DNA from: Syntrophomonadaceae bacterium
GTDB lineage: Bacteria > Bacillota_D > Dethiobacteria > DTU022
DNA: 5,317 nucleotides
Direction: 5' to 3'
Assembly: GCA_003562605.1 (NCBI GenBank)
Contig: PWUG01000144.1
Location: forward strand, 1-5,317
Of the stretch, positions 1 to 4,389 are shown piece by piece (within the stretch, counting starts at the first letter, position 1; every line of letters begins with the position of its first letter). A program made the position numbers and the translations under genes. The notes beneath the pieces are model-generated. The model did no database searches. It had not been told where the DNA came from and saw nothing but the letters and a program-made list of their open reading frames with translations.

Positions 1-416
1 AGAAACCAGAATACAACAGCATAATATGCAACCGTAAAAATAAGCAAGGCCGGAAGGGGTGAATAGTCGAGCCCTAGTATCTGGCAGATAGCATCCCAGG
101 AAGCGGCACTCATACGGGGAATGGCAAATAGGGGCCCGAGAACTAAAACAGTCAGCCCGCCAAATATCTGGGCAAAAGTTTTATTAACAGAAACCGAAGC
201 AATTTTGAAAAGTGTGCCCTCCCTGGCCACTGCCAGGTAAGCAAGCCAGGGAAAGATAATCGCAGAAATAAAAATACCGAGATATGCGACATATACAGAG
301 CTTCCGCTCTGCTGACCCCAGGTAACAGGCCAGAGCATGCATGAGCCGCCAAAGTGCATGGCAAAAACAGAACCGCCGACTGCTGCTACTACCAGGGAGT
401 TTAATCGTTCGGGCAT
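1..416 (-). CDS. brnQ: Branched-chain amino acid carrier BrnQ (LIVCS family), N-terminal part, cut by window edge
   Basis: This is the first 138 residues of an ion-coupled Leu/Ile/Val symporter of the inner membrane. Near residues 22-27 the family's FGAGN-type helix-1 motif appears in altered form as FGGSCMLWP. A second landmark, GPLFAIPR with a following S-x-D/E segment, lies near residues 100-107, as in BrnQ/BraB proteins. Hydrophobic stretches alternate as expected for the first four membrane helices. The ATG at 416 is preferred because AGGAAAGGTG lies about 11 bases upstream and the predicted promoter starts transcription near 463. An in-frame ATG at 452 would add 12 residues but would have almost no leader and no good SD. 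The frame is open to position 1, so the rest lies outside the window. The missing C-terminal portion corresponds to the fragment at 4377-5317. Family assignment is firm; substrate preference is inferred. Confidence 0.87.
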   Translation of the reverse strand, partial: MPERLNSLVVAAVGGSVFAMHFGGSCMLWPVTWGQQSGSSVYVAYLGIFISAIIFPWLAYLAVAREGTLFKIASVSVNKTFAQIFGGLTVLVLGPLFAIPRMSAASWDAICQILGLDYSPLPALLIFTVAYYAVVFWF

Positions 417-469
417 CGTACTTTTAACACCTTTCCTCAAATCAAACTGCATAGATGTGCCCTGTCAGT

Positions 470-498
470 TATATAATCTTGTTTTATAAAGATGTAAA
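470..498 (-). promoter_or_regulatory. Sigma-A-type promoter of the left brnQ
   Basis: On the minus strand a -35 TTTACA (493-498) is followed by a 17-base spacer and a -10 TATATA (470-475). TTTACA matches the sigma-70/A consensus at 5 of 6 positions and TATATA at 4 of 6. Transcription would begin near 463, giving a leader of about 46 bases that carries the SD AGGAAAGGTG before the ATG at 416. The site sits directly upstream of brnQ with no gene between. No operator dyad is evident. Confidence 0.5.
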
Positions 499-615
499 AG
501 TATGAAGCACGAAACCCTCCCCGGGGAGCAACAAAAAATCGATCTGAGAATTTATAATAAACCAACGGTAAACCTGCGTGCCTATAATCCAGGGAAGCGG
601 ATCGGGTTAAACCTT

Positions 616-1083
616 CTATTGTTCCTGCTTCTTCAACTGTTCCTTAAGTTGAGCTATCTCAATCCTGAGTTCCCGGTTCGTTTTCTCCAGTTCCTGGAGT
701 TTCTTCTCCTGATCGCCCTCCGGTTGCTTCTCACCTACAAACTTACCGTCTTTCCATTTGCCTAAGCGTTTTGTTCCGTCGGGGTGAATTTCAATCCCGT
801 GGCCGTGTTTCTTGCCGTCTTTCCATTCACCTTCATACTTTCCTCCGCCCGGGTAAATAAGTGCCCCTTTGCCACCGGGTTTATCATTTTCCCATTCGCC
901 AACATACTTCATGCCGTCCGGTCGAGACCATATCCCCAGGCCGTGCCTCATGCCGTCTTTCCACTCACCTAAATGCCTTGTTCCGTCGGGGTGGATATCG
1001 ACCCCATGACCGTGCTTCATGCCGTCTTTCCATTCACCATCATACTTTTTTCCGTCCGGGTAAGTATATGTGCCCCTGATCAT
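616..1083 (-). CDS. MORN-repeat protein with C-terminal coiled coil
   Basis: The protein has 155 residues and no signal peptide or membrane segment, so it is probably cytoplasmic. Five MORN-type repeats of exactly 23 residues occupy residues 5-119. Their pattern is PDGxxYxGEWKDGxxHGxG, for example PDGKKYDGEWKDGMKHGHG at 9-27. Repeat 3 is diverged (GEWENDKPGGKG) and repeat 5 loses the HG pair. Residues 120-155 are charged and rich in Leu, Glu, Lys and Gln with heptad-like spacing, suggesting a coiled coil that oligomerises the protein. MORN repeats form beta-hairpin ribbons, often linked to lipid or protein binding, but the cellular role here cannot be named. The ATG at 1083 follows AGAGGG with five bases between, a good SD. 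The gene stands alone, with about 200 non-coding bases on each side and no clear terminator. Confidence 0.85.
   Translation of the reverse strand: MIRGTYTYPDGKKYDGEWKDGMKHGHGVDIHPDGTRHLGEWKDGMRHGLGIWSRPDGMKYVGEWENDKPGGKGALIYPGGGKYEGEWKDGKKHGHGIEIHPDGTKRLGKWKDGKFVGEKQPEGDQEKKLQELEKTNRELRIEIAQLKEQLKKQEQ
733..1080 (-). repeat. 69-bp tandem repeats encoding the MORN units
   Basis: The coding DNA repeats with a strict 69-bp period. The plus-strand motif CCGTCTTTCCA(T/C)T recurs in the units beginning at 742, 811, 949 and 1018, with a diverged copy near 880. Units 1-2 and 4-5 are more alike than other pairs, showing a 207-bp super-period. The period is a multiple of three, so gain or loss of units keeps the reading frame. 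Confidence 0.85.
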
Positions 1084-1290
1084 CTTAACCCTCTTCTCAA
1101 CATAATTATTGCAACATTATTTATTAGACAACCAGACTTGATTTCCTGCTGTACTTTCTGCTGTTTTCTTTTTTAACTAAGTATCTTTAAGTAAACTACT
1201 CCTACCTGCTTATCAAGAGGGCACATTGTAAATTTTAAATATTAACTGCATTTCACCCAGCTTGTTACCTGGGTTCCCGAGCTTTTATAC

Positions 1291-1860
1291 CTATGGAGGT
1301 AATTCAACATCCATGCACCGGTAAAGCTCCATCTGTTTTTTGGTCGTCTCCCCGACATGATGCCGACTGCCTGGCTGCTGGAAGCATTCGATGACATCTA
1401 ATTTATCAAGCATCTCCTGCAGGGTATAATCCTTGCAGAGACCTTTTTCGCGCATGGCCCTGTCAATATAGGCCAGATATATGAGGGCCACGAACTGGAC
1501 AAAAAGCTTGCCTTCGAGATTCTCCTCGGAGGAGACTGAAGTACGGTGCATGTTGAGCCTTTCTTTTAAATTACCGAAAGTTTTTTCGATCAAATCTTTG
1601 GAACGGTAAGTCTCAGGCGCCTCCAGCGAATCCTTAACATCATTGGAGAGCAGGGCAAAGTAACCGTCTAAAAACTCAATCTGGTTATAGCTCTCCGGGA
1701 AGCATATTTTTAAATCAGCTGTGATACCGAGCTTCTCACCAATAGCGTCGAACAGATAGGTGGCACCGTAGAAAGCACGCTTGCACTCGGTAGCCGGCAC
1801 AGGCCCTCTTTTTTAGCCTGTTCGAGTTCCATCTGAAGCTTGTATTTTTGGTTAGGAACA
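1291..1860 (-). pseudogene. IS1634/IS4-type DDE transposase, frameshifted and internally deleted
   Basis: This is a transposase remnant. The upstream piece (about 1860-1803) encodes NQKYKLQMELEQAKKEG in one frame. From 1800 to 1291 the frame shifts and encodes VPATECKRAFYGATYLFDAIGEK and onward; one lost base near 1801 would explain the break, with no alternative start or SD visible. The N-terminal block ends at about residue 41 of the 1800-1291 frame (CFPESYNQI). It is joined directly to the C-terminal part, DGYFALLSND followed by an IS4-type YREK signature with Y65, K68 in place of Arg, E72 and K79. Compared with family members of roughly 550 residues, the middle, including the two catalytic Asp, is missing. 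It should be inactive in cis. The gene ends at a TAG at 1291. The family assignment rests on recalled motifs. Confidence 0.75.
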
Positions 1861-1984
1861 AATATATGAATCAGGCACTTACGAGCAGAAGAGATCCCTT
1901 TTTAAAACTTATATCCGCAGTATGGATGGAACTTGACCCCGATCTTAACATCATTAATATCATCCTCTATACCGATAACCTTCA

Positions 1985-2019
1985 AGAAAATGAAAAACGT
2001 GGAGACTTCTCTCCACGTT
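1985..2019 (-). terminator. Rho-independent terminator behind the tRNA-Leu remnant
   Basis: A perfect 10-bp stem, AACGTGGAGA paired with TCTCCACGTT (1996-2019), closes a GAAG tetraloop on the minus strand. A T-rich tail, TTTCATTTTC, follows. It begins 10 bases after the CCA end of the tRNA-Leu remnant, so it is almost certainly the original terminator of that tRNA gene. It should still stop minus-strand transcription. Confidence 0.85.
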
Positions 2020-2029
2020 CCATTTCTGC

Positions 2030-2087
2030 TGGTGTCGGGAGGGGGACTTGAACCCCCATGGTATATACCACACGGCCCTCAACCACA
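2030..2087 (-). pseudogene. tRNA-Leu(GAG) 3' half
   Basis: Read on the minus strand, this holds the 3' half of a type II tRNA. The anticodon loop is TTGAGGG (anticodon GAG, complement at 2078-2080), followed by the 3' strand CCGTG and a long variable arm TGG-TATATA-CCA. A perfect T arm (GGGGG, TTCAAGT, CCCCC), the acceptor strand TCCCGAC, discriminator A and an encoded CCA at 2030-2032 complete it. GAG plus a long variable arm identifies leucine. The 5' anticodon strand TGTGG pairs only with three wobbles, and upstream there is no D arm and no 5' acceptor strand GTCGGGA. The 3' half is undamaged while the 5' half is absent, as in an attachment-site remnant or a deletion scar. It cannot make a tRNA. 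Confidence 0.8.
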
Positions 2088-2235
2088 AGCACAAGGGAGC
2101 GTGCTAAACTATGATTACATATCTTTTTGATGCAACCATACTTCTTTCAAGTACTTTTAATTCTGATGCAACGGGGGAAAGTGTCAAACAAGCTCCTTCC
2201 TATGTTTATCACATTGTCCCACTAAGTGTCCCACC
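2088..2235. other. Non-coding spacer inside the scar zone
   Basis: This AT-rich stretch holds no convincing coding sequence. It contains a 9-bp direct repeat TGATGCAAC (2128-2136 and 2164-2172) and two direct copies of TGTCCCAC 12 bases apart. With the flanking tRNA remnants and transposase fragments it belongs to a decayed, roughly 640-bp zone (1861-2500) that carries no intact gene. Confidence 0.5.
2215..2234. repeat. TGTCCCAC direct repeats, possible IS end remnant
   Basis: TGTCCCAC occurs at 2215-2222 and again at 2227-2234, one 12-base period apart. A degenerate TGTCAAAC lies at 2182. Repeats of this kind recall the multiple short terminal repeats of IS21-like elements, but no IS21 gene is present, so the origin is only suggested. 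Confidence 0.35.
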
Positions 2236-2269
2236 AAAAAGAAAATTCCCGAGGTCGAATCCCCGGGAA
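2236..2269 (-). terminator. Rho-independent terminator behind the tRNA-Phe-like remnant
   Basis: On the minus strand TTCCCGGGG (2261-2269) pairs with CCTCGGGAA (2246-2254) around a six-base loop, followed by TTTTCTTTTT. The one imperfect pair is a G-U wobble on the minus strand but an A-C mismatch on the plus strand, so the minus orientation is favoured. It lies 12 bases after the 3' end of the tRNA-Phe-like remnant and is probably that gene's own terminator. Confidence 0.8.
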
Positions 2270-2281
2270 CCCTTTGTTTAC

Positions 2282-2328
2282 TGATGCCGAGAGTCAGAAT
2301 TGAACTGCCGACACGCGGATTTTTAGTC
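2282..2328 (-). pseudogene. tRNA-Phe-like 3' half with altered anticodon
   Basis: On the minus strand the order is anticodon loop CTAAAAA, 3' anticodon strand TCCGC, variable loop GTGTC, T arm GGCAG-TTCAATT-CTGAC, acceptor TCTCGGC, discriminator A and TCA. The five-base variable loop makes it type I. The run is closest to bacterial tRNA-Phe (CTGAAAA-TCCGC), with position 34 changed from G to A (AAA instead of GAA). One T-stem pair is broken and CCA has become TCA, both signs of decay. Upstream the sequence no longer fits a tRNA: the 5' strand of the anticodon stem mismatches, and there is no D arm or 5' acceptor GCCGAGA. Similarity ends where the plus-strand transposase fragment begins. Lysine is a less likely identity. 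Confidence 0.65.
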
Positions 2329-2498
2329 TTCTCGAAAGGCGGGTGCGTGAAACCTTAAAACACGAAACAGAGCCTTTGTTAATCCCCGGCAAGGTGGAGA
2401 CCTTCACGCCAACAGGGCGTAAAATTTTAGAAAGCCTGGAGTTTATCATGGTGATGACCACAGATGATCCTAACCGCCGGGCTGCAGCTATAATTTAA
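2325..2498 (+). pseudogene. C-terminal fragment of a transposase
   Basis: An open frame from 2304 to the TAA at 2496 encodes SLLERRVRETLKHETEPLL, then IPGKVETFTPTGRKILESLE and a short polar tail. The pattern LLERRxRxxL ... EPLxIPGKxxTxxPTGRxxLExLE is what I associate with the extreme C-terminus of IS4/IS1634-type transposases. There is no start codon, SD or catalytic domain, so it is a fragment of about 57 residues. It lies on the opposite strand from the 1291-1860 transposase and its sequence differs, so it comes from another element. Its left end coincides with the break in the tRNA-Phe-like remnant, and its stop lies 38 bases before the AbrB start. The family assignment is from memory and moderate. 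Confidence 0.5.
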
Positions 2499-2535
2499 TG
2501 ATAGCTCTATTCTTGCAATAAACCTATGGTATTAT
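2489..2535 (+). promoter_or_regulatory. Candidate promoter elements upstream of the AbrB gene
   Basis: Two candidates exist. A consensus TATAAT (2489-2494) lies at the end of the transposase fragment but has no good -35. An extended -10, TGGTATTAT (2527-2535), would start transcription near 2542, exactly at the second ATG, giving a leaderless message. The absence of any SD before either ATG fits the second option. Neither is supported by more than the motifs. Confidence 0.3.
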
Positions 2536-3762
2536 ATGAATATGCCTTATACGGATGTTTGGGATACAATCTATTTATTTTTACTGGGCTTTGCCGGCTG
2601 GACCCTGTTTTCAATCCTGCGCTTGCCGGTAGCTCCATTATTGGGAACGCTGACCCTTATAACTATTTTGCGTGTTTCGGGGGTAATGATCCCTCATTCA
2701 CCTTCTTGGTTATTTCCCCTGGTACAGATTCTGATTGGAATCCGTGTGGGCTCCATGGTGACCAGGGAGACCCACCGGAATTTCAAACAGATGATGGCTC
2801 CAGCGGTAATCATTATCTTGTGGGTTTACTCGGTAATTTACCTGTTGGGGCCTCTGTTAAGTTGGGTTACCACTCTGGACCTCCACACCGCAATCCTATC
2901 CCTCAGCATGGGCGGAGTAACGGAGATTACCATACTATCCCTGGCTACTGAAGCGGACACGGGGTTCGTTATACTGATGCAATTAATACGCCTGTTTGTC
3001 ACTCTTTTTCTGTTTCCCTTAATTTTAAGCAAATGGATTGGCAAACGGAATAACACCATAGAAAAATCCGAAAAACTTACAAGCCGGGACCCTTCAATTG
3101 CTGCTGCAGAAAAAGCTTTCCCGGGGGGAAATTATATTGATAGTATTAAAGAAAAAATGCATTCAACCAGGTTTATGCTTACAAAAATCCTGGTTCCTGG
3201 AATAGATAAGCCCCACGGCAATCTTTTTAAGAATAGATTAAATAACTACACCCTTAAAAACTCCCTGCCTATTGGGCGGGGAACACTTACCTTCCTAATT
3301 GCTTCAGCAGGTGGAAGCATTTTTCACTACCTGGGAGTTCCTGCCGGGTTTATGATAGGTGCAGCGTTTGCGATTGCCATAACCTCACTTGCGGGGGTAG
3401 GAACGATGTCTATCCCGCCTGGTATGTTCAACTTGATTCTGGTAGGAGCTGGTATATCTGTGGCTGACAATATCCTTCCAGAAAGGTTCACCGAGCTTAC
3501 TGATCCACGACTACTTATACCAATAGCCCTCGCTACCGTGATTATCTTTATAAGTTCCTTCCTGATTAGTCTGCTGATACATCGAATTTCAGGCCGGGAT
3601 CTACCTACCTGTTTTTTAGCAGCTGCTCCGGCAGGCTTTACAGTGATGACGGTTTTGGCAATCAAGTATGACAAAGATCCTCTTTTCGTATCCATGCTAC
3701 AATTGTGCCGTATATTATCAATTAAAATAGTTGTGCCAATAGTTTTTATGTACCTGATGTGA
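2536..3762 (+). CDS. AbrB-family membrane protein (duplicated AbrB domain)
   Basis: This is a 408-residue polytopic inner-membrane protein of the AbrB/DUF-type family (older annotation 'ammonia monooxygenase'). The family's function is not settled; a transport or regulatory role is suspected. The two internal repeats are visible. Repeat 1 spans about residues 12-165 with GWTLFSILRLPVAPLLG and SMGGVTEITILSLATEAD (124-141). Repeat 2 spans about 251-408 with HYLGVPAGFMIGAAF and AAAPAGFTVMTVLAIKYDKD (362-381), each followed by a hydrophobic M/LQL-x-R helix. Between them is an unusually long hydrophilic linker (about 166-248), which makes the protein longer than the usual roughly 350 residues. Start: ATG 2536 or ATG 2542; neither has an SD. 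It converges on the Usp gene and has decayed IS sequence upstream. Confidence 0.85.
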   Translation: MNMPYTDVWDTIYLFLLGFAGWTLFSILRLPVAPLLGTLTLITILRVSGVMIPHSPSWLFPLVQILIGIRVGSMVTRETHRNFKQMMAPAVIIILWVYSVIYLLGPLLSWVTTLDLHTAILSLSMGGVTEITILSLATEADTGFVILMQLIRLFVTLFLFPLILSKWIGKRNNTIEKSEKLTSRDPSIAAAEKAFPGGNYIDSIKEKMHSTRFMLTKILVPGIDKPHGNLFKNRLNNYTLKNSLPIGRGTLTFLIASAGGSIFHYLGVPAGFMIGAAFAIAITSLAGVGTMSIPPGMFNLILVGAGISVADNILPERFTELTDPRLLIPIALATVIIFISSFLISLLIHRISGRDLPTCFLAAAPAGFTVMTVLAIKYDKDPLFVSMLQLCRILSIKIVVPIVFMYLM

Positions 3763-3771
3763 TTATTTTAC

Positions 3772-3790
3772 AAACTTCCCCGGGATGTTT
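3772..3790. terminator. Imperfect dyad between convergent genes, weak terminator candidate
   Basis: AAACTTCCC and GGGATGTTT form an imperfect 9-bp palindrome separated by one base, lying 10 bases after the AbrB stop. The loop is too tight for all pairs to form, and neither side has a strong T run (plus: ACCTTTAATT; minus: GTAAAATAAT). It could be a weak bidirectional terminator or a binding site. Confidence 0.25.
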
Positions 3791-3794
3791 ACCT

Positions 3795-3863
3795 TTAATT
3801 CAGTATGAATTTAACACAAGCCTCTTCCACTTTTTTAGTAGCGACCGGGACTTTTAATTTCAT
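3795..3863 (-). CDS. Possible 22-codon ORF overlapping the usp stop
   Basis: An ATG at 3863-3861 overlaps the TGA of the stress-protein gene as ATGA, the classic arrangement for translational coupling. The frame encodes MKLKVPVATKKVEEACVKF plus three residues and ends in TAA at 3795. The amino acid and codon composition look protein-like (K, V and E rich, with alternating GTC, GTG and GTT valine codons). No SD precedes it and no homolog is recalled. It could equally be the chance reading of a 3' untranslated region or the eroded tail of a once longer gene. Confidence 0.25.
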   Translation of the reverse strand: MKLKVPVATKKVEEACVKFILN

Positions 3864-4303
3864 TGCTTAACAATTAATATATTGGATTCAGCTTCCTGAG
3901 CCACCGCATTACTCACACTGCCAAGAAATATTTTCTTTAGGCCACTCAACCCTCTGCTGCCTAATACTATCAAATCATAATTTCCTTCCGAAGCTACTTT
4001 AATAATTTCAGTACTCGGGTGTCCCTTTATCAAGATACTGTCAGGGCTCAAATCCTTCTCTTCAAAAATCTTAACCGCTTCTTGTAATATTCTTTCCCCT
4101 TTTTCTCTCATTGATTCTTCAAACTTCGCCTGCATTTCAGCGGACATACTTCCTCCTTCACTGTCATACATTGGTAGTTGTGATGTTTCATAGACAGTAA
4201 TTATGGTAATCTCGATATCTTCATAGTTTGCAGCAACACTTACCGCTTCTTTTATTGCTTTTTGACTGGATTCCGACCCATCGGTACAGATCAACATTTT
4301 CAT
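3860..4303 (-). CDS. Universal stress protein, UspA family, ATP-binding type
   Basis: The protein has 147 residues, the normal single-domain Usp length, with no signal or membrane segment, so it is cytoplasmic. It starts MKMLICTDGS, with the conserved Asp8 after the first beta strand. The nucleotide-binding signature G-x2-G-x9-G-S/T is complete: G115-S-R-G118, nine residues (LSGLKKIFL), then G128-S129. The last strand is NILIVK. This marks the ATP-binding branch rather than the UspA type that lacks nucleotide binding. Such proteins dimerise and support survival under stress or energy limitation; the exact target is unknown. The ATG at 4303 follows AAAGGAG with ten bases between. It lies 73 bp downstream of brnQ on the same strand, so it may be co-transcribed with it, and converges on the AbrB gene. 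Confidence 0.93.
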   Translation of the reverse strand: MKMLICTDGSESSQKAIKEAVSVAANYEDIEITIITVYETSQLPMYDSEGGSMSAEMQAKFEESMREKGERILQEAVKIFEEKDLSPDSILIKGHPSTEIIKVASEGNYDLIVLGSRGLSGLKKIFLGSVSNAVAQEAESNILIVKQ

Positions 4304-4374
4304 ACTTTCTACACTCCTTTGGAGGCTAAATAAATTACATGCAACATATTATCCAGTGAGTCATTATCGGTAAT

Positions 4375-4389
4375 CTTTACTTAGTAAAG
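4375..4389. repeat. Short inverted repeat at the brnQ stop
   Basis: CTTTAC and GTAAAG form a perfect 6-bp stem with a TTA loop, spanning the last codons and stop of brnQ. It is AT-rich and lacks a T tail, so it is a poor terminator. This favours readthrough from brnQ into the stress-protein gene. Confidence 0.35.

Noticed and set aside
517..528. Perfect palindrome CTCCCCGGGGAG as a terminator or operator
   Set aside because: It has no loop and no properly placed T tail, and it lies upstream of the brnQ promoter. A 12-bp GC palindrome can occur by chance.
502..1176. Several plus-strand open frames opposite the MORN gene
   Set aside because: They are antisense shadows of the repeat array and its flanks: composition is low-complexity Phe/Leu/Pro, there is no SD, and no family is recognisable. 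The minus-strand MORN pattern explains the DNA.
1257..1274. Hairpin CCCAG/CTGGG as terminator of the transposase remnant
   Set aside because: The stem is only 5-6 bp and no T run follows on either strand. It may be part of the element's end, but that cannot be shown.
1902..1990. Minus-strand peptide reading KVIGIEDDINDVKIGVKF upstream of the transposase remnant
   Set aside because: It looks codon-like, but it is only about 28 residues, runs out of the terminator hairpin, ends at a TAA and matches no family I can name. It may be debris of a deleted gene.
1848..2130. Plus-strand frames across the terminator and the tRNA-Leu remnant
   Set aside because: They read through a tRNA 3' half and a terminator hairpin, which cannot be coding, and they show no recognisable protein.
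2088..2330. Intact tRNA genes interrupted by an intron
   Set aside because: No D arm or complementary 5' acceptor strand (GTCGGGA or GCCGAGA) was found upstream on the minus strand within reach, and no intron core elements were seen.
2526..2951. Plus-strand 141-codon frame starting at 2526
   Set aside because: It overlaps the AbrB gene in another frame. The AbrB frame shows membrane helices and family motifs across its whole length, while this one has none.
3327..3695. Minus-strand 122-codon frame opposite AbrB
   Set aside because: It lies wholly inside the well-supported AbrB coding region, with biased shadow composition and no SD.
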